Shown: piece by piece, positions 55,923-64,000 of the stretch
Layout: every line of letters begins with the position of its first letter
Position numbering within the stretch: the stretch's first letter is position 1
Source of the DNA: DUOA01 sp012839095
GTDB taxonomy: Bacteria > Bacillota > Clostridia > Caldicoprobacterales > DTU083
DNA length: 64,000 nt
Assembly (NCBI GenBank): GCA_050951505.1
Contig: JBMNJE010000009.1
Location: 1-64,000, forward strand
Reading direction: 5' to 3'
Program-made: the position numbers and the translations under genes
Notes under the pieces: model-generated
What the model was told of the DNA's origin: nothing
The model's database searches: none
What the model saw: the letters and a program-made list of their open reading frames with translations, nothing else

Positions 55923-55967
55923 TAATAACTTCTTAAGCTTTATCAGAACAATTTAAACCGGAAAAAC

Positions 55968-55998
55968 GAAAGCACAAGCGGCTGAGACTTGTGCTTTC
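55968..55998. terminator. Bidirectional terminator between uvrA and the SASP gene
   Basis: A perfect 11-bp stem GAAAGCACAAG/CTTGTGCTTTC with a 9-nt loop, with T-rich sequence on the plus side and A-rich sequence before it. It serves the convergent uvrA and SASP genes. Confidence 0.85.
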
Positions 55999-56047
55999 AT
56001 TTTATATCATTATGCTTAGTGCATCCTAAGGATGCTATTTCTTACTC

Positions 56048-56248
56048 TTACTGTTGCTGTTGATTCTTATTTCTGTAGTCTGCGAAAACCTTCTTTACGA
56101 TGGTTCCTCCGATACGACCTGCATCTCTGGAGGTAAGATTTCCGTTATAGTCCTGGTTCAGGGTAACACCGAGTTCATTGGCAACTTCGAACTTCATCCT
56201 GTCAAAAGCACCTGAGCTTCGATTACTGGAACGGTTGCTGGTAGCCAC
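56048..56248 (-). CDS. Alpha/beta-type small acid-soluble spore protein
   Basis: 66 residues. AFDRMKFEVANELGVTLNQD and LTSRDAGRIGGTIVKKVFAD are the two conserved SASP blocks, including the GPR protease cleavage area near FEVANE. It coats and protects DNA in the spore. The start ATG has AGGAGG. It shows that the organism makes endospores. Expression would be forespore-specific (SigG), though I could not fix the promoter by eye. Confidence 0.97.
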   Translation of the reverse strand: MATSNRSSNRSSGAFDRMKFEVANELGVTLNQDYNGNLTSRDAGRIGGTIVKKVFADYRNKNQQQQ

Positions 56249-56475
56249 GATATCACCTCCTTTTTGGATTGGTAGTCTTATTATAAACAGACATAAGTGC
56301 TTATATGTCTATTAAAATATGGAAACGCTGGCAATTTGACATTTTGATTTGCTCAAGCTTGACAATTGATACATAAACCTTTACGATTAAATTGTGACAC
56401 AATTCCGATTTAATTATGTTAATTTTATCTTTTAAAAAATGAGCAAAATTCTGGATTGAAAGGGGTCGAAGATGT
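56249..56475. promoter_or_regulatory. Divergent promoter region of SASP and NfeD-like genes
   Basis: About 227 bp, AT-rich, no gene. It must hold the SASP promoter on the minus strand and the NfeD-like promoter on the plus strand. Confidence 0.5.
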
Positions 56476-57012
56476 ATGTATCAGCTTTTTTTGTCTCTTG
56501 CAGGCATTAACCTGTCCGGCTTTGAAGGCCTCATAGTCATATTGTTTATACTGGGTATAGCACTTGTAATTGTTGAGTTAATAATGCCGGGAATCGGTAT
56601 TGCCGGTATACTGGGTATAATTTCCCTGATAGCGGGGATTGTTCTGGCAGCTCAGGTTGTTTCGACTGCAACGCTTGTCCTTATTATAACGGTTGTTCTC
56701 CTGATTATTGCAGGAATGCTGATATTCCTTTATAAATCAGCCACAAAAAAAGACAGCAGGCTTTCCAGGCTTCTTTTGCTGAATACCAGGACAGGAACTG
56801 AGGAAGGATTTACAAGTACAAAAGTGGAAGAAGACTTGGCAGGTCTGGAAGGCATTGCTGAAACAGCCCTCCGTCCAGCCGGAACCGCTGATTTCCAGGG
56901 CAGAAGGCTGGATGTGGTAACAAACGGCGAATTCATCGCAAAGGGAACGCCTGTCAAAATCACTCAGGTTGAAGGTTTTCGCATTGTAGTGGAAAAACTG
57001 GAGAAAGAATAA
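56476..57012 (+). CDS. NfeD-like membrane protein
   Basis: 178 residues. Three to four hydrophobic helices (about 15-95; ILFILGIALVIVELIMPGIG with IAGILGIISLIAGI) and a C-terminal OB-fold (about 120-175; GIAETALRPAGTADFQGRRL, DVVTNGEFIAKGTPVKI). NfeD proteins act with stomatin/flotillin-like partners in membrane domains. No partner lies next to it here. I use the ATG at 56476; the ATG at 56472 is in another frame. A terminator follows. Confidence 0.88.
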   Translation: MYQLFLSLAGINLSGFEGLIVILFILGIALVIVELIMPGIGIAGILGIISLIAGIVLAAQVVSTATLVLIITVVLLIIAGMLIFLYKSATKKDSRLSRLLLLNTRTGTEEGFTSTKVEEDLAGLEGIAETALRPAGTADFQGRRLDVVTNGEFIAKGTPVKITQVEGFRIVVEKLEKE

Positions 57013-57045
57013 TTCGGGCAGGCGGCAGACGCAGGCAGAAATTTC

Positions 57046-57074
57046 AGACCGGACGGGTTTCGTCCGGTCTTTTT
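57046..57074 (+). terminator. Terminator of the NfeD-like gene
   Basis: A 10-bp stem AGACCGGACG/CGTCCGGTCT with a 5-nt loop and TTTTT. Confidence 0.88.
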
Positions 57075-57152
57075 GATTCAACATAAAAAAGACAAAGAAA
57101 GCAATACTATTATTGAGAGTTTACAATTCAGCAAACTGAGGAGGCGTAAAAA

Positions 57153-57353
57153 ATGGCTCAACTTACTCAAAAGGAATTGATGCTGCTTCAGGACAATATC
57201 AGGATGTGCCAGGAAACGGAGCAATTCCTGCAAGGCTGTGTCAATATGGTCACTGATCCGCAGCTCAAAAACCTTTGCCAGCAGATGATCCAGGATCACA
57301 AACAGGATGCTCAGACTCTTTTCGGACATATCAGCAACACCAATATACAATAG
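57153..57353 (+). CDS. Small helical protein, possibly coat-associated
   Basis: 66 residues: LTQKELMLLQDNIRMCQETE, FLQGCVNMVTDPQLKNLCQQ, MIQDHKQDAQTLFGHI. All-helical, with three Cys and a Q-rich composition, similar in style to short ferritin-like/coat F proteins. The start ATG has GAGGAGG. It is followed 19 bp later by a CotF-like gene, and the two probably work together in the spore coat. Family assignment is tentative. Confidence 0.7.
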   Translation: MAQLTQKELMLLQDNIRMCQETEQFLQGCVNMVTDPQLKNLCQQMIQDHKQDAQTLFGHISNTNIQ

Positions 57354-57372
57354 AAAAAGGAGATGAAGAAAT

Positions 57373-57642
57373 ATGGCTCAAAATCAAGGGTTAGGCGACA
57401 AAGAAATTGTAACGGCCTTATTGAACAGCCACAAGCTGGGTGCCAATGCACTTAACAATCTGATTCTGGAAAGCGTGGATCCTAACCTGCGGCAGGATGC
57501 AACACAGATTCTGTATCGGACCTACCAGCATCAGAAGATGATATGGGACTACATGAGCAGCAAGGGTTACTATCAGGTTGAAGCTGCACCTCAGCAGGAT
57601 ATTGCAAAGGCTCAGCAGCAGCTTCAGCAGGGAATGCAGTAA
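57373..57642 (+). CDS. CotF-family spore coat protein
   Basis: 89 residues. LGDKEIVTALLNSHKLGANA, LNNLILESVDPNLRQDATQI, YRTYQHQKMIWDYMSSKGYY with a Q-rich tail. This is the short coat protein F pattern of Clostridia. The start ATG has AAGGAG. Cotranscribed with the preceding small gene; a terminator follows at 57711. Confidence 0.85.
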   Translation: MAQNQGLGDKEIVTALLNSHKLGANALNNLILESVDPNLRQDATQILYRTYQHQKMIWDYMSSKGYYQVEAAPQQDIAKAQQQLQQGMQ

Positions 57643-57710
57643 TATGTAATGCAGTAAGAGGAAATGCAGCTGATCAGTTCAGATGCTTTTATAGGAAAGT
57701 CAAACTACAG

Positions 57711-57743
57711 AAAGCGGAATTCCATGGAGTTCCGCTTTTTTGA
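57711..57743 (+). terminator. Terminator of the coat gene pair
   Basis: AAAGCGGAA pairs with TTCCGCTTT, extended by weaker pairs, followed by T's. The rest of the 57643-57998 gap is AT-rich; TATAAT at 57911-57916 could serve the next gene. Confidence 0.78.
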
Positions 57744-57998
57744 CACAGCTTTGTAATTATGGTCAGCTGAATGCCATATTATCATATTAAACTGTTTACT
57801 TTAGCGGCCTTATTCGCCTTTCAGATTTCAGAATCGTGATTATGTAAAAAATATTTGGTAAATATCATCATTGTTGTTTTTTATCTTCCATAGTGGACAA
57901 ATATTCAGTATAATAACAATCGGTATGGGATTTTGCTTATACCTTGGTATGCTGGCAGCAGTATACGGGTTAAAGATACATAATAAACAGGAGGCACT

Positions 57999-59609
57999 AT
58001 GAATCTACAAATGTTATTTTCTTTTGGCGGGGGACTGGGACTCTTTCTCTATGGAATGAAACTGATGGGGGACGGTCTTGAAAAAGCTGCCGGCAGCCGG
58101 CTGAAACGATTGCTGGAGGTTCTTACCACAAATCGGTTTATGGGAGTTCTGGTGGGGCTTTTGGTAACCGGTATCATTCAAAGCTCCAGTGCCACCACCG
58201 TCATGGTTGTCGGCTTTGTCAATACGGGTTTGATGAATCTGGCCCAGGCAACCGGGGTAATTTTAGGCGCCAACATCGGAACCACGGTAACCGGTCAGAT
58301 AGTTGCACTGCAATTGACTGATTATGCACCATTGGCGGTTTTTTCAGGCGTTGCCCTGCTGCTTTTTGCGAAAAAACGCTTCATAAAGCATATCGGTGAG
58401 GTCCTTGCCGGTTTTGGCATTCTATTCATGGGCATGGATCTGATGTCTGCGGCTATGAGACCTCTGCGTGACAATCAGGCCTTTCATAGCATTATGACCC
58501 AGATCAGTAATCCAATTTCAGGCGTTCTGATAGGAACTGTGTTTACTGCCATAATACAAAGTTCTTCCGCATCCATCGGTATTCTGCAGGCTCTGGCCAT
58601 GCAAGGACTGGTGGACATGAATTTCGGTATTTATGTTTTGTTTGGTATGAATATAGGAACATGTATAACTGCAATACTGGCCAGTATAGGAACAAGTGTT
58701 GCAGCCAGGCGTGCAGCCGCCATACATCTGATATATAATCTTGTCAGCGTGTCCCTTTTCATGATTATGATTTCACTTGGTATGCCGTACGTAAGATGGA
58801 TTGCTGCACTTACGCCGGGCAATACTGTCAAACAGATTGCCAATGCCCATACCATATTTAATATTTTCAGCACCATCATAACCTTCCCTGTTGCAGCATA
58901 CCTGCCTTATCTGGCAACAAAGCTTATAAAAGGGGAAGAAATAGTACGCGATGAGAAGCATCTGGAATTTTTGGACAAGCGTATATTTGAAACTCCTCCC
59001 TTTGCTGCGGCGCAGCTCATGAAGGAAGTGGAAAGAATGGGGGATATAGCTCTGAAAAACCTTTCAGATGCTATCGATTCTGTTATGACCGGCGATGAAA
59101 CGATGATTAAGGAGGTCATACACAGAGAAGATGTACTTAACTACCTTAACCGGGAAATTACTCAGTATCTGGTCCTGGCCAACGGACTGGAACTCCCTGA
59201 AAAGGAAAGAACTTTGCTGGGCGGCCTCTTCCATGTGGTTAATGATATAGAGCGTATTGGAGACCATTCGGAGAACCTGGTGGAGTATACCCAGTATATG
59301 GCTGAACACAATATTACCTTGTCTGAAATGGCCCTGAACGAACTTGGGGAAATGAGGGACAGGGTGCTGGCATTGGTTAATGATTCCCTGAAGGCATTGA
59401 AAACACGGGATAAAAAACTGGCAGGATCAGTACAAGCTCAGGAGGATGCCGTCGACGAGCTGGAGCAGACCCTGCGCGAGAATCACATAGAAAGGCTGAA
59501 CAATCAGCAATGCGCTCCCGGCGCCGGCGTTGTTTTTCTGGATGTAATCAACAATCTGGAAAGGATTGCCGACCATGCAGACAATATTTCCAAATTTGTG
59601 CTGGACTGA
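57999..59609 (+). CDS. Na/Pi cotransporter family protein with PhoU-like domain
   Basis: 536 residues. Two PF02690 repeats carry the key motif GIIQSSSATTVMVVGF (about 65) and AIIQSSSASIGILQA (about 190), with about eight membrane helices up to residue 310. A C-terminal PhoU-like helical domain (about 340-530) has FHVVNDIERIGDHSENLVEY and FLDVINNLERIADHADNISK. It probably exports or imports phosphate with sodium, as for NptA/YjbB proteins. The start ATG has AGGAGG. Confidence 0.93.
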   Translation: MNLQMLFSFGGGLGLFLYGMKLMGDGLEKAAGSRLKRLLEVLTTNRFMGVLVGLLVTGIIQSSSATTVMVVGFVNTGLMNLAQATGVILGANIGTTVTGQIVALQLTDYAPLAVFSGVALLLFAKKRFIKHIGEVLAGFGILFMGMDLMSAAMRPLRDNQAFHSIMTQISNPISGVLIGTVFTAIIQSSSASIGILQALAMQGLVDMNFGIYVLFGMNIGTCITAILASIGTSVAARRAAAIHLIYNLVSVSLFMIMISLGMPYVRWIAALTPGNTVKQIANAHTIFNIFSTIITFPVAAYLPYLATKLIKGEEIVRDEKHLEFLDKRIFETPPFAAAQLMKEVERMGDIALKNLSDAIDSVMTGDETMIKEVIHREDVLNYLNREITQYLVLANGLELPEKERTLLGGLFHVVNDIERIGDHSENLVEYTQYMAEHNITLSEMALNELGEMRDRVLALVNDSLKALKTRDKKLAGSVQAQEDAVDELEQTLRENHIERLNNQQCAPGAGVVFLDVINNLERIADHADNISKFVLD

Positions 59610-59641
59610 AGCAGGATTAAATGCCTCTTCAGTCTTTTTTT
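59604..59641 (+). terminator. Terminator overlapping the phosphate transporter stop
   Basis: GACTGAAG (59604-59611, including the TGA stop) pairs with CTTCAGTC (59627-59634), followed by seven T. Confidence 0.82.
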
Positions 59642-59781
59642 CTGCAAACCTGCAAAAAAACTTGTAATATGCGATAAAAATGCTATACTAAAATTATATT
59701 GCTGAAGCAGTTCCTGTCTGAAGAGCAGGCAGACTGAGGCATAACAGGCATATTGCCGGGCGATCCAAAGGAGGAGTTTGC

Positions 59782-60042
59782 ATGCGAAGAGTAAGGGATA
59801 GGGGAGCCGGCAGATTGGTTCTGCTGCTTTTGTGTGGTATTATTATCGGTTCTATAATAGGTCACATTTTGTCATTATATATCGATCATCCGATATTTAC
59901 CCATGGTGCCAAATTAGGTTCAGAAGCTCCCGTAACCCTTAATTTGACTGTATTCACCATCACCCTGGGGTTTGTATTGCATATCAACTTCGGCACCGTT
60001 CTCGGAGTAATTCTGGGACTGGTGTTGTACTACAGATCATGA
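59782..60042 (+). CDS. DUF4321-like small membrane protein
   Basis: 86 residues with two hydrophobic helices (LVLLLLCGIIIGSIIGHILS; FGTVLGVILGLVLYY) and TLNLTVFTITLGFVLHINFG between them. The DUF4321 pattern often precedes maf and mreB in Clostridia. The function is unknown. The start ATG has AAGGAGGAG. The stop overlaps the maf start (ATGA). Confidence 0.82.
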   Translation: MRRVRDRGAGRLVLLLLCGIIIGSIIGHILSLYIDHPIFTHGAKLGSEAPVTLNLTVFTITLGFVLHINFGTVLGVILGLVLYYRS

Positions 60043-60662
60043 CACCGTTGATATCAATTAACAGAAATATCATATTGGCATCGGCATCTCCCCGGAGAAA
60101 GGAACTGCTGGCCCGTATGGGCCTTTCCTTTATCGTATCTCCCAGCGGGGCTGAGGATTCCACAAAGGAATTATCTGCTCTGCCGGTTTCGGATCAGGTT
60201 TGCTTTACTGCCGAGAAAAAGGCCGAAGATGCCGCATCCCGGTTTCCTTCCGAAAGCCTGGTCATAGGTGCGGATACCATTGTAGTGCTGGACAATAAGG
60301 TGCTGGGCAAGCCGCGGAACCGGGCGGAGGCCATATCCATGCTTAATTCTCTCCAGGGGCGATGGCATCGGGTTCTGACAGGAGTAGCCCTCCTGGATCC
60401 TGAGAGAGGCTGGCGTGATATTTCATATGCATCCACCCTTGTGGAAATGATGGAACTTTCCATGAGTCAGATAGAAAAGTATGCAGACAGCGGTGAATAT
60501 ATGGACAAGGCCGGAGGATACGGAATACAGGGTCTGGCAGCTGCCTTTATTCCCAGGCTGGAAGGCTGTTATTTCAATGTTGTGGGCCTGCCTGTACATC
60601 TTTTGTATAAGATGCTGCTTAAATACAAGGCTTTTGCAGACAGCCTGCATACAGGTTATTGA
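60039..60662 (+). CDS. maf: Maf-family nucleotide pyrophosphatase
   Basis: 207 residues. ILASASPRRKELLARMGL at the N-terminus, LVIGADTIVVLDNKVLGKPR in the middle, and EYMDKAGGYGIQGLAAAF are the conserved Maf blocks. Maf cleaves non-standard nucleotides (dTTP/UTP or m7GTP type) and affects septum formation. It lies just upstream of mreB, as in Bacillus. Translationally coupled to the small membrane protein. Confidence 0.95.
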   Translation: MTPLISINRNIILASASPRRKELLARMGLSFIVSPSGAEDSTKELSALPVSDQVCFTAEKKAEDAASRFPSESLVIGADTIVVLDNKVLGKPRNRAEAISMLNSLQGRWHRVLTGVALLDPERGWRDISYASTLVEMMELSMSQIEKYADSGEYMDKAGGYGIQGLAAAFIPRLEGCYFNVVGLPVHLLYKMLLKYKAFADSLHTGY

Positions 60663-60740
60663 ATACAGCAGGACTGGCAATAATACTTAATAAAGTATAC
60701 ATCGGGTTCGATGGGACATATGGAAGGAGAAAAGAAATAT

Positions 60741-61772
60741 ATGGGACTGTTCAATATATTTTCCAGAGATTTGGGAATTGATCTGGGCACAGCCAATACA
60801 TTGGTGCAGGTACGGGGTAAAGGCATTGTAATGAGAGAACCTTCAGTAGTAGCCATCAGGAGCGACACCAAGGCAATACTGGCGGTGGGAGAAGAAGCCA
60901 AGCGCATGATCGGCCGTACACCGGGCAATATTGTAGCCATCCGCCCAATGAAGGACGGGGTCATTGCCGATTTCGACGTAACACAGGAGATGCTGCGTTA
61001 TTTTATAAAAAAGGCCCTTCCCAGATTCATGCCTTTTCATCCCAGGGTGGTGGTATGCGTTCCTTCAGGTGTAACGGAAGTGGAAAAAAGGGCAGTAGAT
61101 GAAGCAACCCGGTCAGCCGGAGCCAAAGAAGCCTACCTGATTGAAGAAACCATGGCAGCCGCCATAGGTGCAGGGCTGCCCATACAGGAGCCTACGGGCA
61201 GTATGGTAGTGGATATCGGCGGAGGTACCAGCGAGGTCGCAATCATATCACTGGGTGGAATTGTCACCAGCCGTTCCATCCGTGTCGGCGGAAACAAGCT
61301 GGATGAAGCCATCATTTCCCACATAAAGAAGGAATACAATCTGATGATTGGAGAGCGTACAGCCGAGGAAATCAAAATCACCATCGGTTCAGCCTACCCG
61401 AGGGAAGAGGAGGAAACCATGGATATCCGCGGGCGGGATCTGATTACCGGTCTGCCCAAGACTCTGACCATCACTTCCTCTGAAATAATGGAAGCCCTGC
61501 GGGAACCTATAGCAAGCATTATTGAATCCATCAAGCTCACTCTGGAGAAGACACCGCCGGAACTGGCATCCGATGTGATGGACAAAGGCATCATGCTGAC
61601 CGGAGGCGGTGCCTTGCTGGACGGGATGGATAAACTGGTCAGGGAGGAAACGGGTATGCCTGTCCGGATAGCTGATAATCCGCTTGATTGTGTCGTATTG
61701 GGTGCAGGCAAGGTTATAGAGGAACTGGAAATTATGAAGCGGGTGGCAATATCTACTAAGAATACAAGGTAG
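60741..61772 (+). CDS. mreB: Rod-shape-determining protein MreB
   Basis: 343 residues. Actin fold: DLGIDLGTANTLVQVRGKGI (phosphate 1), VVDIGGGTSEVAIISLGGIV (phosphate 2) and MLTGGGALLDGMDKLV (adenosine). It forms filaments below the membrane that guide side-wall synthesis. The ATG at 60741 has AAGGAG; an in-frame ATG 30 bases earlier (60711) would include that site in the coding part. First of mreB-mreC-mreD-PBP. Confidence 0.97.
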   Translation: MGLFNIFSRDLGIDLGTANTLVQVRGKGIVMREPSVVAIRSDTKAILAVGEEAKRMIGRTPGNIVAIRPMKDGVIADFDVTQEMLRYFIKKALPRFMPFHPRVVVCVPSGVTEVEKRAVDEATRSAGAKEAYLIEETMAAAIGAGLPIQEPTGSMVVDIGGGTSEVAIISLGGIVTSRSIRVGGNKLDEAIISHIKKEYNLMIGERTAEEIKITIGSAYPREEEETMDIRGRDLITGLPKTLTITSSEIMEALREPIASIIESIKLTLEKTPPELASDVMDKGIMLTGGGALLDGMDKLVREETGMPVRIADNPLDCVVLGAGKVIEELEIMKRVAISTKNTR

Positions 61773-61784
61773 GGGGATGAAGCC

Positions 61785-62621
61785 TTGCCCCATTTTTTCA
61801 AGAGAAGAACGCTGACAATTGTAATAATACTGGCAATTCTTCTGATGGCGCTTACCATCATTACTTCAGGGCAACGCAGCAATCTGACAAAGATAGAGGG
61901 GATTGTGGGTGACATAATCACTCCTGTACAGAAGTTCATGTACCGGATTGCCACATCCGTATCCCGTGCTTTCCAGTCCATATCAGAAAGACGCCAGCTG
62001 GAGGAGCAGTATGCCATCCTGAAGGAAAGAGTCACCCAGCTGGAACAGCAGCAGCTGGAAATGGACGAGCTGATAAGAGAAAATGAGCGTTTGAAGAGGC
62101 TGCTGGAATTCAGACAGGAAAAAGAAGATTTTGTTGTCCAAGGAGTACGGATTACAGGGAAGAATCCCGGCAACTGGTTTAATACCCTTACCATAGACAA
62201 GGGCTCCAGGCAGGGTGTTGAGATGAATATGGCAGTTATAAACGAAAAGGGTTTAATCGGCCGGGTCACCGAAGTGGGCGGCAATTGGGCACGGGTTAGA
62301 ACCATAGTGGACGGCCAGAGCTCGGTTGCCGCCATTATTGAGCGGACTCGGGACAATGGAATGGTCAGGGGTAACAATACCTTAACCTTTGAAGACGGCC
62401 TGTGCCGGATGATAAATCTTCCATTGGACTCCGACGTTGTTGAAGGGGATCGGGTTATTACCTCCGGATTGGATGATGTTTTTCCGAAAGGAATTTATAT
62501 AGGCCGGGTGATAGAAGTACTGGATGAAAAACGGGACATGTACAAGACTGCCATTATCCAGCCCGGCGCCGATTTTCAGCGGCTGGAGGAGGTACTGGTC
62601 ATTCGGAGGGTGGTAGAGTAA
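61785..62621 (+). CDS. mreC: Rod-shape-determining protein MreC
   Basis: 278 residues. An N-terminal membrane segment (about 7-28), a coiled coil (about 65-110; LEEQYAILKERVTQLEQQQL) and the beta-barrel MreC core (FNTLTIDKGSRQGVEMNMAV; GLIGRVTEVGGNWARVRTIV; GDRVITSGLDDVFPKGIYIG). The start is a TTG at 61785 with GGGGGA before it. It bridges MreB, MreD and the PBP outside the membrane. Confidence 0.95.
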   Translation: MPHFFKRRTLTIVIILAILLMALTIITSGQRSNLTKIEGIVGDIITPVQKFMYRIATSVSRAFQSISERRQLEEQYAILKERVTQLEQQQLEMDELIRENERLKRLLEFRQEKEDFVVQGVRITGKNPGNWFNTLTIDKGSRQGVEMNMAVINEKGLIGRVTEVGGNWARVRTIVDGQSSVAAIIERTRDNGMVRGNNTLTFEDGLCRMINLPLDSDVVEGDRVITSGLDDVFPKGIYIGRVIEVLDEKRDMYKTAIIQPGADFQRLEEVLVIRRVVE

Positions 62622-62644
62622 GTGACAGAGGCAGGGATCTTGAA

Positions 62645-63157
62645 ATGAAATATTGGGTTGTAGCAGCCATTCTGCTGGGAAATGTCATTCTGCAGTCCAC
62701 GCTGCTTCCCTGCGTGCAGATAGTCGGCACTCAGCCGGACACCCTCATCCTGCTGGTTGTCTGTTTCGGTTTGCTGGGCGGCAGCGCTTACGGCATGCTG
62801 ACCGGCATTACGGGCGGACTGCTTCAGGATATTCTTTACGGAGGTCCTATCGGACTGAATGCCTTACAATACATGATCATAGGATATCTTGTGGGGGTTA
62901 TGTATGAAAGGATATTTCTGGACAGAATCATCCTGCCGGCCTTTTTTGCCTTCTGCGGCTCTCTCCTCAGGGGGCTCATGATGATGCCCTATCTGTATTT
63001 CAGCCGGGCGGAGATTCCTTTGAATTACGGATTCACTCTGGTCGTTCTTCCGGAGGCATTGTATACAGCCATTCTGATGCCCTTGTTCTATTATTTGATG
63101 TCTCTGCTCTTCAGTAAGGGTTTTATGAAAAAGAAATGGCATTTCAGGAGAAAGTAG
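62645..63157 (+). CDS. mreD: Rod-shape-determining protein MreD
   Basis: 170 residues, about five membrane helices (VVAAILLGNVILQSTLLPCV; GLLGGSAYGMLTGITGGLLQ, DILYGGPIGLNALQYM). The DILYG/GLNAL pattern is typical for MreD. It acts with MreC and the PBP in elongation. The start ATG follows CAGGGATC, a weak ribosome site, 23 bp after mreC. Confidence 0.92.
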   Translation: MKYWVVAAILLGNVILQSTLLPCVQIVGTQPDTLILLVVCFGLLGGSAYGMLTGITGGLLQDILYGGPIGLNALQYMIIGYLVGVMYERIFLDRIILPAFFAFCGSLLRGLMMMPYLYFSRAEIPLNYGFTLVVLPEALYTAILMPLFYYLMSLLFSKGFMKKKWHFRRK

Positions 63158-63238
63158 CCAGGCACTTCTCCTTTTTTATTTGTCCCTGACATGTTAAAAT
63201 AAAATAGCATGTCAAGTTCTTGAGGGGAAAGATGCTCC

Positions 63239-64000
63239 ATGTGGTGGAAGAAATTTGTCAAACTGGTAACAAACCGGTTTTTTATATTCGGACTGATCAT
63301 TACTGTTATGTTTTCCGTGCTGGGCTTTCGTCTGGCATATCTGACGGTGGACATGGGTGAATACTATTATAATCTGGCACAGGAACGCAAGAAGATCGAG
63401 GTTACCCTGAAAGGTGCCAGGGGAAATATTTTGGATCGAAACGGCATCCCCCTGGCAGTCAACCGTCAGATTCATGTTGCCCAGGTGGACAGGCGATGGC
63501 TGCCTGCCCGGGATGATGATATCAATGCCACTTTGCATAAGGCCATTCAAATCATTGAACAGAACGGAGATTCCATCCTGGACAATATCCCCATAAAAAA
63601 CGGAGTCAAGGTTTATGAGGGGATCATCCCCCATATTACGGACGGGTTTTATTATGATTTTGGCACAAGTGATCCGGAAACCCATGAGAAGCGTTACAAC
63701 AACTGGAGGAAAGAGACGGGCATCAAGGAGGATCTGCCGGCGGATCAGATGCTGGCATCCCTCCGCAAACGCTATAATATTGACCCTTCCATTCCCGATG
63801 AGATGGCCAGAAAGATCATATCCATACGGCTGGATCTGTATCTGAATCGCTACCGACAGGACGAGCCTGTCAAGATAGCGGAGGATATTGACATCCGGAC
63901 CGTTTCCCATCTGGAAAGCTATTCGGACATGCTTTCGGGAATACAGACCGTCATCGAACTGGGAAGATATTATCCTTATGGAACCAGTGCTCAGCACATA
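63239..64000 (+). CDS. Class B penicillin-binding protein (PBP2-like), 5' part
   Basis: 254 codons to the window edge, open. A membrane segment (about 14-34; RFFIFGLIITVMFSVLGFRL) is followed by the PBP dimerisation region with GARGNILDRNGIPLAVNRQI and later SIRLDLYLNRYRQ. The transpeptidase part lies outside. As the gene after mreD it should be the elongation transpeptidase (MrdA/PBP2 type). The ATG at 63239 has GAGGGG about ten bases upstream; an ATG just before it is in another frame. Confidence 0.92.
   Translation, partial: MWWKKFVKLVTNRFFIFGLIITVMFSVLGFRLAYLTVDMGEYYYNLAQERKKIEVTLKGARGNILDRNGIPLAVNRQIHVAQVDRRWLPARDDDINATLHKAIQIIEQNGDSILDNIPIKNGVKVYEGIIPHITDGFYYDFGTSDPETHEKRYNNWRKETGIKEDLPADQMLASLRKRYNIDPSIPDEMARKIISIRLDLYLNRYRQDEPVKIAEDIDIRTVSHLESYSDMLSGIQTVIELGRYYPYGTSAQHI

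Noticed and set aside
57153..57353. An anti-sigma or toxin-antitoxin pair with the next gene
   Set aside because: Both small proteins are helical and Q-rich, and the second fits CotF. A coat pair explains them better.
61394..62377. A 327-codon open frame on the minus strand across mreB and mreC
   Set aside because: Antisense to two clear genes, S-, I- and R-rich composition without domains, no ribosome site. A shadow frame.

Overview
The window reads as part of the chromosome of a spore-forming member of the Clostridia (Bacillota). The right third carries an alpha/beta small acid-soluble spore protein, a CotF-type coat protein and a SpoVB-like flippase beside ordinary Firmicutes genes (argB, an UgpC/MsmK-type ATPase, ftsEX, an S41 protease, uvrBA, maf, mreBCD, a class B PBP). 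I do not name a genus; the gene set alone does not fix one.

Layout. 1-2.9 kb (minus strand): a SigB-type stress regulator operon (rsbV, rsbW, sigma factor, a second HATPase anti-sigma gene) and a HlyD-like adaptor. 3.0-3.55 kb: five tRNA genes (Pro, Glu, CAT-anticodon, Phe, Tyr). 3.7-8.5 kb (minus): an integrative-element remnant with a large serine recombinase, TnpW-like protein, orphan HK97-type capsid protein and 3'-truncated primase-helicase. 9.1-15.2 kb (plus): a type I restriction-modification locus (XRE regulator, hsdM, hsdS with a broken second half, hsdR). 15.3-28 kb: a gene of unknown family just downstream of hsdR, cut in two by an 11.7-kb element (15968-27635) that is bounded by the 5-bp repeat TACAT; removing the element restores the reading frame exactly. 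The element has a Tn4451-like chassis (serine recombinase, TnpW, TnpV, MobC, relaxase remnant, possible oriT), and its cargo is a TasA/SipW-type extracellular-matrix operon with a divergent SinR-like regulator. 28-29.6 kb: truncated IS21. 30-35 kb: a three-gene cassette (small RHH-like protein, DUF262/DUF1524 GmrSD-like nuclease, RNxxxH-motif HEPN-like protein) behind a promoter embedded in an inverted repeat; the nuclease gene is split by an IS with a 7-bp target duplication. 35.6-37 kb: ECF sigma factor and anti-sigma. 37-40.4 kb: recombinase remnant, IS21 copy, IS66 remnant. 40.5-64 kb: intact housekeeping genes.

How it works together. 3.7-40.4 kb is a nested accessory island. Restriction, a probable second defence cassette and a matrix operon share the site with at least four serine-recombinase genes or fragments and five IS remnants, several inserted inside one another. 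Two insertion events can be reversed on paper to give intact genes.

Sequence quality. Most broken frames between 1 and 23 kb, and at istB near 39.3 kb, are explained by single-base length changes, mostly in homopolymer runs, with no nonsense substitutions. Three of the five tRNAs each carry one extra base in a T or C run. This suggests read or assembly errors more than gene decay. The second half of hsdS, the IS1182 fragment and the relaxase remnant look truly decayed.
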